From Lentibacter sp. XHP0401 (GTDB taxonomy: Bacteria > Pseudomonadota > Alphaproteobacteria > Rhodobacterales > Rhodobacteraceae), in NCBI RefSeq assembly GCF_025751535.1, contig NZ_JAOWLC010000017.1:1-49526 (forward strand): DNA of 49,526 nucleotides. Direction: 5' to 3'. Positions 24,357-32,112 of this stretch are shown piece after piece. The notes beneath the pieces were generated by a model. It saw only the letters and a list, made by a program, of their open reading frames with translations. It did not search any database and had not been told where the DNA came from. The position numbers were made by a program, and so were the translations under genes. Each line of letters opens with the position of its first letter. Within the stretch, counting starts at the first letter, position 1.

Positions 24357-24692
24357 CTAACTTCCCATAAACCGCCGTCTTGCTTCTACGGCTATGTTGT
24401 AGCGTTGCTGCAGGTCGGCGATCAGGGCCATTGCAACGCGTTTGGCGTCATCGCCCTCTGCTTCCCTGTAGCTTTGCTTCGCTGCCTCCAGCAGCTTCTT
24501 GATCTTGAATTCCTCGGGCAGTGTGCCTGCTTCGGCCATTATGCGGACCGCCACTGCTGTCGCCATATCGGTAAACGCCTCGCCCGAGCGGTCGGGCAGC
24601 GGTTTCCCCTCGCCTTCAAGGCCGCGTAATTTGCCCTCTGCGAGGGCTTTCAGGATTTGCCGTTCCACTAGCCGGTTAAGAGACTGGGTCAT
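24357..24692 (-). CDS. DUF1992 / DnaJ homologue subfamily C member 28-like protein
   Basis: A 111-residue small basic protein matching the DUF1992 domain: MTQSLNRLVERQILKALAEG, the GEGKPLPD signature, and EEFKIKKLLEAAKQSYREA. Family members occur alone in bacteria and fused to J-domains in eukaryotes; no biochemical function is settled. It is the only gene on the minus strand in this stretch, facing DUF932, and may be an independent cargo gene. No promoter elements are obvious upstream. Confidence 0.85.
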   Translation of the reverse strand: MTQSLNRLVERQILKALAEGKLRGLEGEGKPLPDRSGEAFTDMATAVAVRIMAEAGTLPEEFKIKKLLEAAKQSYREAEGDDAKRVAMALIADLQQRYNIAVEARRRFMGS

Positions 24693-24814
24693 GCTATATT
24701 GCTGCCTTCTTCCTGATGCCGCCGAGGCAACTATAGCTTAGAAACAAAGCCGACCTTGGAAGTTCTATGCCGAACGTCGGAAAGGTTCGCATTGCCGACA
24801 TAAGTTTTCATCAT

Positions 24815-24903
24815 CCGCCGCCCCTTCGAGGAAGAGGGCGGCGGTTTGGTTTTTGACGGATGAGGTGGGGAGAGAGGCTTCCCGCGCCGTCGGAGATTTT
24901 CAC
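24815..24903 (+). ncRNA. Conserved purine-rich 5' leader (family 1, copy C)
   Basis: Begins with a strong hairpin, CCGCCGCCC (24815-24823) facing GGGCGGCGG (about 24836-24844), whose 3' arm is the copy-C version of the purine element (CGAGGAAGAGGGCGGCGG, 24827-24844). GGGAGAGAGGCTTCCC follows at 24868-24883. An alternative outer stem TCATCCG / CGGATGA is also possible, so two folds may compete. Confidence 0.6.
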
Positions 24904-25422
24904 ATGTTTGACCTTCCCCTCCCAGTCCCGCCGACCACACGCCAAACCGGCTTTACACCGAGCTTCCCGAGTGCGGTTGCAGATCACGGCTTGCCGTTCG
25001 CCCTGACGATGGCAGCCCGAGCGCCTGCCGCCATGATGTCGGGGCAGGCCCGCCAAAAGGTTCTCGATCGTTTCGCCACTCTGGCCAAGGCCATGCAGGG
25101 TGCGATCGATCACGCAGAGCAGTTCACGCCCGATAATGCACTGCAAATCCTGGCGATCCTCGACCGTGACGAACGCCTCGTTCTGGCCGGGGCCGCCAGC
25201 GACGGCGCTGTGGCCTGGTGCCATCCTGTCGCCAATGCCTCCGAGGCCCGGGCGGTGGTGCGTGAGGCGAGTGAGCTGCGGGCGCAATCTCTTCGCGCCG
25301 CCGACTGGCGCGAGCCCGATCTTGCACAGCGGCTGCGTCACCGCGCCGATCTCTTTGAGGCGCGTCTTGTCGATCCGCTCTGGCGCACCTTCGCGGCCCG
25401 CGCCCTGCGGATCGCCGCGTGA
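24904..25422 (+). CDS. Hypothetical plasmid protein
   Basis: A 172-residue protein started at ATG 24904, 11 bases after CGGAG. After a Pro-rich N-terminal 30 residues it is mostly helical (SGQARQKVLDRFATLAKAMQ, LRQRLRHRADLFEARLVDPL-type segments) with no membrane segment. I do not recognise the family. It is followed after about 100 bp by the DUF6878 gene; both have family-1 leaders, so they may be co-regulated at the RNA level. Confidence 0.7.
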   Translation: MFDLPLPVPPTTRQTGFTPSFPSAVADHGLPFALTMAARAPAAMMSGQARQKVLDRFATLAKAMQGAIDHAEQFTPDNALQILAILDRDERLVLAGAASDGAVAWCHPVANASEARAVVREASELRAQSLRAADWREPDLAQRLRHRADLFEARLVDPLWRTFAARALRIAA

Positions 25423-25427
25423 CGCCC

Positions 25428-25523
25428 GAGAGGCAGAGGAGGGCAGGGGGGAAGGTTTGAACCTTGAGGGGACGAGAGAAAGCCCCGTGGTTCACACCCT
25501 TCCACCTATCAAGGAGAAAACCC
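25428..25523 (+). ncRNA. Conserved purine-rich 5' leader (family 1, copy D)
   Basis: GAGAGGCAGAGGAGGGCAGG at 25428-25447 nearly equals the element at 41790 (GAGAGGAAGAGGAGGGCCGG). Downstream, GGTTTGAACC and GGTTCACACC can pair around a GAGGGGACGAGAGAAAGCCCC core. AAGGAG is the ribosome site. Confidence 0.62.
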
Positions 25524-26015
25524 ATGTCCCAGACTGAACCTACCCTCGCCGCGCCGATGGCACCGTCCAGGATCGATTTCGCCGCGATGCTGGCGCGACA
25601 GGCAGAACGCGATGCTCGGGTCACGGCCCTGCGTCCGGCGAACAAAGAGCGGCTTTTTGACGGTCTTGCCGCGGCGGGCATCACCCATGTCACTGTGGTC
25701 TTCGACGGTTACGGGGACAGTGGCCAGATCGAGAGCATTTCGGCCTGGGTCGGCGAGACGGCCGTCGACTTCCCAAGGACCCAGATCGCCTACGCCGCGC
25801 TGACATGGGATGCTCCCGAGGTCGAGATGCGGCAGCTTTCGCTCGAAGATGTCGTCGAGCAGATGGCCTACGATTTTCTCAGCGACACCCACGGAGGATG
25901 GGAAAACAACGACGGCGCCTATGGCGAGTTCTGTTTCGACGCCGCGGCGCGCTGCATCCATCTGGAGTTCAACGAGCGCTTCACCTCGTCCGAACTCTAC
26001 AATCATGAATTTTGA
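25524..26015 (+). CDS. DUF6878-type protein
   Basis: A 163-residue soluble acidic protein. It contains VTVVFDGYGDSGQIESISAW and a C-terminal GGWENNDGAYGEFCFD plus IHLEFNERFTSSELYNHEF, which I associate with DUF6878, a family found on plasmids with DUF6915 and DUF932. The function is unknown. It starts a compact group of small genes: the next ATG is 11 bases after its stop and the following one is within two bases of that gene's end. Confidence 0.78.
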   Translation: MSQTEPTLAAPMAPSRIDFAAMLARQAERDARVTALRPANKERLFDGLAAAGITHVTVVFDGYGDSGQIESISAWVGETAVDFPRTQIAYAALTWDAPEVEMRQLSLEDVVEQMAYDFLSDTHGGWENNDGAYGEFCFDAAARCIHLEFNERFTSSELYNHEF

Positions 26016-26025
26016 GGGGGCGAGC

Positions 26026-26403
26026 ATGGCACATCCCTATCATCACGCCCTTTCCTCGGTGAAGAAATGGGGCGGCACAGTCGACGATACCTTGGCCGTG
26101 CACACCTGGTTCGATGCCAGCAAGCAGATCACAGCAGACTTCCGGCATCGGGCGCTGCGCCACCATGCCGAGGGCATCTTCATGGCCGAGACGATTTTTG
26201 GCCCGACGCTGACCCTTTCGACAGGGCGCGTGATCCCGACCCGTTGGGTGGGCGAACAGCACGTGAAGGAAGACCTCGGCTTCATCCCCAGCTTTGCAGA
26301 CTGGGTAAAGACGATCCGACCCGAGCCCTGGATGGGCCGGGCTGAGAAGATTGAGGCGCAGGTTGATCCGCATAGAACCTCAGTCGTGGCGGAGGGCACC
26401 TGA
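26026..26403 (+). CDS. DUF6915-type protein
   Basis: A 125-residue protein beginning MAHPYHHALSSVKKWGG with a His-rich N-terminus and the segment DFRHRALRHHAEGIFMAE, characteristic of the DUF6915 family as I know it. The histidines could bind metal, but nothing shows this. GAGGGGGCGAGC precedes the ATG at 26026. It lies between the DUF6878 gene and a 65-residue gene in an apparent operon. Confidence 0.75.
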   Translation: MAHPYHHALSSVKKWGGTVDDTLAVHTWFDASKQITADFRHRALRHHAEGIFMAETIFGPTLTLSTGRVIPTRWVGEQHVKEDLGFIPSFADWVKTIRPEPWMGRAEKIEAQVDPHRTSVVAEGT

Positions 26404-26404
26404 A

Positions 26405-26602
26405 ATGAGCGACCCCGCCTATCTGCGCCTCGACGTGCCAACGACGGCTTCCGCCTGCGCCGTCGTCCGCGCGGCGATCCGCGCCCTTCATCCGGACACC
26501 TTGGCGGTGCGCAGCTTTCGAGAGGCGCGCAAGCGCTTCTACCGCGACATGCTCCGCCAGCATGCGGCGCGGCAAACACCTGCGGAACCCCGGTCCGGCT
26601 GA
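26405..26602 (+). CDS. Small hypothetical protein (65 residues)
   Basis: A 65-residue basic protein, MSDPAYLRLDVPTTASACAV followed by RSFREARKRFYRDMLRQHAA. It starts one base after the stop of the DUF6915 gene, so translation is probably coupled. The Arg-rich C-terminal helix suggests nucleic-acid or protein binding. No family recognised. A terminator-like hairpin follows about 45 bp on. Confidence 0.65.
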   Translation: MSDPAYLRLDVPTTASACAVVRAAIRALHPDTLAVRSFREARKRFYRDMLRQHAARQTPAEPRSG

Positions 26603-26646
26603 TCGTTGGGTCCAACCGCACCAATACAGTCCATCCCCCAAACCTT

Positions 26647-26672
26647 GCCCGGCCCTTCGGCCGGGCTTCTTT
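26647..26672 (+). terminator. Rho-independent terminator
   Basis: GCCCGGCC-CTTC-GGCCGGGC, a perfect 8-bp stem with a tetraloop, followed by TTCTTT. It would end the 25524-26602 transcription unit. Confidence 0.7.
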
Positions 26673-26688
26673 CCATCTGGAGACCCCT

Positions 26689-27108
26689 ATGGCTGACTAT
26701 TTCACCCACTTCTCGTGCCTCATCGATGTGGGCACATCTGCAAACGCCATCCGTGCGATCGAACTCTTTGTCCAATTGCGCGACGAGGATGATTTAACCG
26801 ACGATCCTCGGTTCAGTGGCTTTGAGCTGTCACGACAAGACGGGCCTGAGAGCAGCGTTCTCTGGATCCACGACGACGACAGCGGCGACGTCGAAGGCGT
26901 TATCGCCTTCGTGCTGCGGCTTGCCGAAGACCTCGATCTGACCGGTCTCTGGGGATTTGAGTATGCCAACACCTGTTCACGACCCCGATTGGATGCGTTC
27001 GGCGGTGGCGCACATGTCATCGATCTTGGTGCACGCACGACAATCGGCTGGACCAATACCAATGAATGGCTTGCCGCAGCGCTAATCGGGGAGGAGGTCG
27101 ATGCCTGA
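26689..27108 (+). CDS. Hypothetical plasmid protein
   Basis: A 139-residue acidic soluble protein, MADYFTHFSCLIDVGTSANA, with a C-terminal half rich in beta-like segments (VLWIHDDDSGDVEGVIAFVLR). It starts after CTGGAGACCCCT and overlaps the next gene by 8 bp, so the two products probably act together. Both are small plasmid proteins of unknown role; I do not recognise a domain. Confidence 0.7.
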   Translation: MADYFTHFSCLIDVGTSANAIRAIELFVQLRDEDDLTDDPRFSGFELSRQDGPESSVLWIHDDDSGDVEGVIAFVLRLAEDLDLTGLWGFEYANTCSRPRLDAFGGGAHVIDLGARTTIGWTNTNEWLAAALIGEEVDA

Positions 27109-27745
27109 GATCATTTGCACCACGGTCTACCAGTTCCCGGAACTGTCCGACGCGGCCAAAGACTTGGCCCGCAGTTGGTATCGTGAACTCGGGCCGCATG
27201 ACGATTGGTGGGATGCGGTCTATGATGATTTCGAGCGCGTCTGCGAAATTCTCGGCATCCGCCTGAAAACCACGCCCGTTCGGTTGATGGGCGGCGGCAC
27301 GCGCCAGAAACCCTGCATCTGGTTCTCCGGCTTCTGGAGTCAGGGCGATGGCGCGTGCTTTGAAGGGTATTTCCGCCATGCCAAGGGCGCGAACAAGCGC
27401 ATCCGCGACTATGCCCCGACGGATTCGACCCTGCATGGCATCGCCGACCGGCTGTTGGCCGTGCAGCGCCGAAACTTCTACCAGCTTGTCGCCGAGGCGA
27501 GCCATCGGGGCCGATACTCTCACGAATATAGCATGTCCGTGGACGTCACACGCGACAGCGCGACATGGCAGCCCCCCACCGAGGATGCCGAAGAGATCGT
27601 GACCGAGGCGCTGCGCGACCTTGCCCGCTGGCTCTACCGCCAGCTTCACGCCGAGTATGACCACCTCACCTCGGACGACGCCATCGAGGAGGGGATCATC
27701 GTCAACGAATATACCTTCACCAAAGGAGGACGGCGGTTCGGGTGA
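27101..27745 (+). CDS. Plasmid protein, family often labelled stability-system antitoxin
   Basis: A 214-residue soluble protein with patterns PEIICTTVYQFPELSDAAKD, GPHDDWWDAVYDDFERVCEILGI and, near the C-terminus, ALRDLARWLYRQLHAEYDHL followed by NEYTF. Similar proteins are sometimes annotated as antitoxin of a toxin-antitoxin stability system, without evidence that I know of. GGGGAGGAGG is a strong ribosome site inside the upstream gene. A 5'-truncated homologue lies at 29027-29378, on the far side of the Fic/HTH module. Confidence 0.72.
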   Translation: MPEIICTTVYQFPELSDAAKDLARSWYRELGPHDDWWDAVYDDFERVCEILGIRLKTTPVRLMGGGTRQKPCIWFSGFWSQGDGACFEGYFRHAKGANKRIRDYAPTDSTLHGIADRLLAVQRRNFYQLVAEASHRGRYSHEYSMSVDVTRDSATWQPPTEDAEEIVTEALRDLARWLYRQLHAEYDHLTSDDAIEEGIIVNEYTFTKGGRRFG

Positions 27746-27779
27746 ACCGCCACGCCATCTTGCCTGTCGGGGGGGACGG

Positions 27780-28385
27780 CTACCTTGCGAGTGACCGCAC
27801 GAGTGCCACCAATGGCTCGAAGTCGTGCTGATCGGCGGCTCTGAGTGCTGTGATGTAGGCTGACCGGTGCGCACTTTCGGCGTTCAGCGTTCCACCACCA
27901 GACCAGTCGAGGAAGATATCCGGATCGATCTTCGCCAAGTAGGCGTCCGCCATGATCCGCGCCCAACGTCCATTGCCGTTCGCAAAGGGATGGATCCAGA
28001 CAAGACGATGATGCAGGCGCGCCGTGGCTTCCAGCGGCTCGAAGCTTTTGTGGTCGCGCCAGTACCGCGCATCATCGAGGCAGGTGCGCAGCTCTGTTGA
28101 GATGTGCCAGACCGGTACCCCGATGTTCTTGTCGGTCAGACGGAAAACGCCTGCCCAGTCCCAGACTTCCCCGAACAGGCGTTTGTGGATTTCGCGCACC
28201 GCGGCATCTGTCAGGACGTCAAACGATTTTGGGCGCCGGTCGAGCCAGGTAAGGCCTGAGATGATGTTCTCCCCTTCGAGTTCGTTCAGCTCGCCGCGCG
28301 TCGCAATGTGCTTGGCCTTGAGGCCAAGCAACTCGTCGGGCGTCAGGGGGGTGGCGCCGCAAGGTTCGTGAAGCTCGAGCGTCAT
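27780..28385 (-). CDS. Fic-domain protein (mobile mystery protein B type)
   Basis: A 201-residue Fic protein. The active-site loop HPFANGNGRWAR (H132 to R143) has the catalytic His and the Gly/Asn/Arg residues needed for AMP or other nucleotide transfer to a target hydroxyl. It starts within the stop of the preceding HTH gene (ATGA overlap at 28382-28385), the arrangement known as mobile mystery proteins A and B, found on mobile elements and thought to act as a toxin-antitoxin-like pair. I do not see a classical [S/T]xxxE[G/N] inhibitory motif, so the partner may control it. Confidence 0.88.
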   Translation of the reverse strand: MTLELHEPCGATPLTPDELLGLKAKHIATRGELNELEGENIISGLTWLDRRPKSFDVLTDAAVREIHKRLFGEVWDWAGVFRLTDKNIGVPVWHISTELRTCLDDARYWRDHKSFEPLEATARLHHRLVWIHPFANGNGRWARIMADAYLAKIDPDIFLDWSGGGTLNAESAHRSAYITALRAADQHDFEPLVALVRSLAR

Positions 28386-28843
28386 TGCCAGAAATCCCGT
28401 CGACCTTCACGGATGATGTCGGCGGCGAGTTCCTCGATCATCTCGGCTTCGCTGCGCAAACCTTCTGTCTGCTCCTCGAGAGCCATATGCGCCCGGGTGC
28501 GCTGGATAATGCGTCGTGCCTTCGCACGGGCTTGGGCCAGAACGATCTGTTCAACGGGGCCTTCGCGCGGGATGATTGTATAGACAAGGCGGCCGCCCAT
28601 GGCTTCGGCGATCTTCTCCAGTTGGTTCACGGAGATGGTTCCGGCCTGTTCGTTCTGGATCGCGGCATAGATGTTGTTTCGTGAAATCCCGAGGCGTTCA
28701 GCAAGGGCCGGGGCATTCATTCCGATCGCTTCCTGGAAGGTGGCGATCCAGCCGCCGATCGGCTTTGCAAGAGACTTCGCTAGGCTGGCAGCCTGGTTGA
28801 TCCTCTCTTGGGCCTGTCTTTGCTTCGCTCGAGTAACTGACAT
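28382..28843 (-). CDS. HTH regulator (mobile mystery protein A type)
   Basis: A 153-residue protein with an XRE-like HTH at about 45-75 (NAPALAERLGISRNNIYAAIQNEQAGTISVNQLEKIAEAMG) and a helical C-terminus. It precedes the Fic gene in one operon and overlaps it by four bases. Two palindromes GCCACAGNATGGC lie 40-120 bp upstream of its start, one per 66-bp repeat unit, probably its own binding sites. It is the likely repressor and possible antitoxin of the Fic protein. Confidence 0.86.
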   Translation of the reverse strand: MSVTRAKQRQAQERINQAASLAKSLAKPIGGWIATFQEAIGMNAPALAERLGISRNNIYAAIQNEQAGTISVNQLEKIAEAMGGRLVYTIIPREGPVEQIVLAQARAKARRIIQRTRAHMALEEQTEGLRSEAEMIEELAADIIREGRRDFWQ

Positions 28844-28881
28844 CTACCAACCTGTGATCTTGCATTTGCGGTCATTCCGCC

Positions 28882-29013
28882 ATGCCACAGTATGGCATTA
28901 AGATAAAATATGCAATGCTATAGATTTGCATCGCTATCGACTACGATACGCCACAGCATGGCGGATAGTCCATGCTTGCAATGCTACCGAATTGCAAGTC
29001 TGATGATCCGGCA
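28882..29013 (-). promoter_or_regulatory. Duplicated operator of the Fic/HTH module
   Basis: Two diverged 66-bp repeat units. Unit 1 has ATGCCA-CAGTA-TGGCAT (28882-28898) and ATGCAA...TTGCAT (28910-28931); unit 2 has CGCCA-CAGCA-TGGCG (28949-28963) and TTGCAAT-GCTACCGA-ATTGCAA (28976-28997). Both palindrome pairs keep the same 66-bp offset, so the control region was duplicated or evolved two matching sites. Confidence 0.65.
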
Positions 29014-29026
29014 CAGGCCTCAGCTA

Positions 29027-29378
29027 GAAACGCATCCGCAACTACGCTCCACAGGACGCGACCCTGCACGGCATCGCCGACCGGCTGCAGACTATCCGGC
29101 GGCGGAACTTCTATCAGCTCTGCGCCGAAGCCAGCCACCGGGGCCGCCACGCCCACGAGTATACCATGTCCGTGGATGTCACACGCGATAGCACAACCTG
29201 GCAGCCACCAACGGATGACGAGGAGGAGATCGTGACCAAGGCGCTGCGCGACCTTGCCCGGTGGCTTTACCGCCAGCTTCAGGTTGAATATGACGACCTC
29301 AACTCCGACGAAGTCATCGAGGAGGAGATCATCGTTAACGAATACACCTTTACTGAGGCTGGGCGACGGCTTGGGTAA
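29027..29378 (+). pseudogene. 5'-truncated copy of the 27101 gene
   Basis: The open frame reads KRIRNYAPQDATLHGIADRL and runs through ALRDLARWLYRQLQVEYDDL to a normal stop at 29378, aligning with about residues 98-214 of the protein at 27101 with roughly 25 differences in 117 positions. The first half is missing and no start or ribosome site is present. The break coincides with the control region of the Fic/HTH module, so that module probably arrived between two related genes or replaced the first half. Confidence 0.82.
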
Positions 29379-29539
29379 CTGGGCCAATCATGCGGCGGAA
29401 GATACAATCTCTCCGTATCTCAAGGCGTGTTTGAATATTCGCTCTATCAAACCGCCTGAACGGGATCAGCACCAAATTATTGTAAACGGCATCGTGTCTT
29501 GCGGAAAACCCCGGCAAGCCCTAGAAAGTCGCTGACTTT

Positions 29540-29899
29540 ATGCAGAATTGGTTAATGCCGAGACATCTCTTTTCTCTCTTGCTTGCGATTGCCGTCGCAT
29601 TTTTCGGCGTACTTCCGCATGCGGCAATGGCTGGCGAGATGCAGAGAACGTCGGTGTCTTGTCACAATGAACAAACTGTGGTGAGTGGTCACTCCGATGC
29701 AATGGAGCATTGCGGCGGTCCGGATCATGCAATGCCCGGAGCCTGTGCAGTCGCCTGCCTCGGGTCAATTGCAATCTGGTTTACGTCATCGGACGCGGTG
29801 CCTATCGCATTTCGCCCGATTTCGCATCGGGCTGCGGTGTCCCTCGTTTTACGCGGGCGCCCCAGCGATCCGGCCGACCGCCCTCCCAAATCCATATGA
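29540..29899 (+). CDS. Small exported Cys/His/Met protein of the copper island
   Basis: A 119-residue protein (a start at 29555 would be five residues shorter) with a signal peptide (LFSLLLAIAVAFFGVLPHAAMA). The mature part has EMQRTSVSCHNE, HSDAMEHCGGPDHAMPGACAV and VACL, with His, Met and Cys spaced as potential copper ligands; it resembles the small proteins that precede multicopper oxidase genes (CopL-like). It opens the copper operon that continues with the oxidase. Its role is inferred from composition and position. Confidence 0.68.
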   Translation: MQNWLMPRHLFSLLLAIAVAFFGVLPHAAMAGEMQRTSVSCHNEQTVVSGHSDAMEHCGGPDHAMPGACAVACLGSIAIWFTSSDAVPIAFRPISHRAAVSLVLRGRPSDPADRPPKSI

Positions 29900-29973
29900 A
29901 CGGTTGACACGCGGAGCCGTGCTGCGGCTTCTGACCGATGCGCCCCTTTGGGGGCATGATGGATTTATTCAGA

Positions 29974-31470
29974 ATGAGACATGAACTGACACGCCGCGGC
30001 TTTCTGGCTGCATCCGCAGCCTTGGCTGCCACCACCGCCTTACCGCGTTTGGCCTTCGCGCAAACCACACCCCTTACCTTGACTGCACAGACGCGGGTGA
30101 TCGACGTCCGTGGTCGCGCCGCCACCGTCATGGGCCTGACCGATGGAATGGGCAGGCAAGGACTGTTCCTCGACCCCGGTCAAAGATTCCGCGTGGATCT
30201 GACCAATGCTCTGGACGAGGAGACGATCATCCACTGGCACGGTCAGATCCCGCCCAACGCACAGGACGGCGTGCCGAACCTGCCGATGACGCTTTTGCAG
30301 CCCGGCGAGACGCGCAGCTACGACTATGCGCCGATGCCCGGCACGCACTGGATGCACAGTCATGTGCCGGTGCAGGAGATGAGTCTGCTCGCCGCCCCGC
30401 TGATCGTGCGGCGGCCCGAGGATCTGACTGCTGATAGGCAGGAGGTCGTGATGTTCCTGCACGACTTCGCGTTCCGCCCCGCAGCCGAGGTGTTGGCCGA
30501 GATCACGCAAGGCGCTGCCCATCATGACATGAGCAGCATGGACGCACCGGCACAGAACCTGAGCGGGATGTCGGGCAAGGATCATTCCGGCATGTCCATG
30601 CCCGGAATGACCATGGGCGGGATGGGCGCAGGCGGAATGGTCATGGACCTCAACGACTTTGACTTCGACGCCTATCTCGCCAATGACCGCACGCTCGCCG
30701 ACCCAGAGGTGATTGCGGTCGAACGTGGGGGTCGTGTTCTGTTGCGGGTGATCAATGCCGCTGCAGCAACGTCCTTCTGGATCGACACAGGCGGGGTCTC
30801 TGCGCGTCTGGTGGCGGTGGACGGTCACGGTGTTGAGCCGGTGGCGGGCACACGCTTCGGTCTTGCCATGGCGCAGCGTCTTGATCTGGAAATCGACTTG
30901 CCGGACGCGGGTGCCTTCCCGATCCTCGCCCTGCGCGAAGGAGCGAGGGAGCGTACCGGCATCATTCTCGCCACTGCAGGTGCCGAAGTGCGCCGGATCG
31001 ACGATCTGGCCGAAACGGAAAGCAGCGCGTTTGATATCGATCTCGCGCAAGAGGGGCTGCTGCGAGCAGCACGGGCGCAAGGCGCGCCTTCGCTGGCACC
31101 GCGCCCGGTGGACCGTTCGCACATGATCATGCTCGGCGGCGCGATGCAGCCTTACCTCTGGACCATCAACGGGCAGACTTGGGGCAGCCACACGCCGATC
31201 ACCGCCAAAACGGGCGAACGGGTGCATCTGACGTTCCACAACATGTCGATGATGGGGCATCCGATGCACCTGCACGGGCATGTGTTCCAGGTGGTGAACG
31301 TCAACGGACGCAGCCTGGACGGTGCGATCCGCGATACGGTCTATGTGCCACCGATGACGATGGTGACGGTCGCACTTGATGCGGGCGAGGCAGCACGCTG
31401 GATGCTGCATTGTCATCACATGCCACATCTGTTCACCGGCATGATGACAGAGTTCGCCGTCTCAGCCTGA
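29974..31470 (+). CDS. Multicopper oxidase (periplasmic copper-oxidising)
   Basis: A predicted 498-residue oxidase exported by the Tat system (LTRRGFLAASAALAA). All four copper motifs are present: IIHWHG (H87, H89), HWMHSH (H125-H130), HPMHLHGHVF and HCHHMPHLFTGM near the C-terminus. Between the cupredoxin domains is a Met/His-rich segment of about 45 residues (HHDMSSMDA, MSGKDHSGMSMPG, MTMGGMGAGGM), typical of CopA/CueO-type cuprous oxidases. Start choice is uncertain: ATGs at 29938 and 29956 are in frame but have no better ribosome site. It converts Cu(I) to Cu(II) in the periplasm; the two cytochromes c encoded next may take its electrons. Confidence 0.93.
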   Translation: MRHELTRRGFLAASAALAATTALPRLAFAQTTPLTLTAQTRVIDVRGRAATVMGLTDGMGRQGLFLDPGQRFRVDLTNALDEETIIHWHGQIPPNAQDGVPNLPMTLLQPGETRSYDYAPMPGTHWMHSHVPVQEMSLLAAPLIVRRPEDLTADRQEVVMFLHDFAFRPAAEVLAEITQGAAHHDMSSMDAPAQNLSGMSGKDHSGMSMPGMTMGGMGAGGMVMDLNDFDFDAYLANDRTLADPEVIAVERGGRVLLRVINAAAATSFWIDTGGVSARLVAVDGHGVEPVAGTRFGLAMAQRLDLEIDLPDAGAFPILALREGARERTGIILATAGAEVRRIDDLAETESSAFDIDLAQEGLLRAARAQGAPSLAPRPVDRSHMIMLGGAMQPYLWTINGQTWGSHTPITAKTGERVHLTFHNMSMMGHPMHLHGHVFQVVNVNGRSLDGAIRDTVYVPPMTMVTVALDAGEAARWMLHCHHMPHLFTGMMTEFAVSA

Positions 31471-31491
31471 GACGCCCGCTATCGGAGGAGA

Positions 31492-31614
31492 ATGTCCCCC
31501 GGTGGCGAAACAATTTCACAGGCGCGTTTTATCCCGATGGCCAAGTGCCGGAGGCAAGAGTGCCGCACTCCCGCCGCAAGGGTCGGCGAAGACAGATTGG
31601 AGATCGTATCATGA
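31492..31614 (+). CDS. Short ORF coupled to cytochrome c
   Basis: A 40-codon ORF, MSPGGETISQARFIPMAKCR and so on, with an excellent ribosome site (GGAGGAGA directly before the ATG). Its stop overlaps the ATG of the cytochrome c gene (ATGA at 31611-31614). It may be a real small protein or a leader peptide that couples translation of the cytochrome to the oxidase. No homologue known to me. Confidence 0.45.
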   Translation: MSPGGETISQARFIPMAKCRRQECRTPAARVGEDRLEIVS

Positions 31615-32063
31615 ACAAGGGACTTATCGGCGCACTCGTTGTTGTCATCATGGCCGTGGCCGGCTGGTATTGGACACAAGGCCAGACCACCGAAGAACCA
31701 GTTTCCGCCTCTGCCCCGGACGGCGCGCAGATCGCAGGAGCGCCTTTGGCGGATGTCGTCGTGCCCGAGGGGCTTTCGGCCATGGCGCAGCAAGGCGAAA
31801 CTTATTTCAACGCGGTCTGCGCGTCCTGCCATGGCACGAATGCCGCCGGGCAAGACGGCGTCGCACCGCCGCTGGTTCATCAGATCTATGAGCCTGGCCA
31901 CCACGGGGACATGGCGTTCGTTCTGGCGGCGCGGAACGGGGTACGAGCACATCACTGGCCGTTCGGCGACATGCCACCGGTAGAAGAACGGCTTACGGAT
32001 GGTGAACTGGGTGCAATCGTTGCTTATGTGCGCGAGTTGCAGCGCGCCAACGGGATCAACTGA
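31611..32063 (+). CDS. Membrane-anchored c-type cytochrome
   Basis: A 150-residue monohaem cytochrome with an N-terminal membrane anchor (about 5-20) and the haem site CASCH (C70, C73, H74); M121 in GDMPPVEERLTDGE is the probable axial ligand. GAGATCGTATC precedes the start. It lies between the multicopper oxidase and a second cytochrome, so it may shuttle electrons from the oxidase to the respiratory chain. Long His-containing linker QIYEPGHHGDM could also touch copper. Confidence 0.9.
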   Translation: MNKGLIGALVVVIMAVAGWYWTQGQTTEEPVSASAPDGAQIAGAPLADVVVPEGLSAMAQQGETYFNAVCASCHGTNAAGQDGVAPPLVHQIYEPGHHGDMAFVLAARNGVRAHHWPFGDMPPVEERLTDGELGAIVAYVRELQRANGIN

Positions 32064-32112
32064 TGGGGCGGAATTCCGGTTCAGCCCATGTTCGCGCATT
32101 CGGCGAACCGGC

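Noticed and set aside
30040-31428. 462-codon minus-strand frame opposite the multicopper oxidase
   Set aside because: His/Arg-rich shadow; the plus strand carries all four copper motifs.
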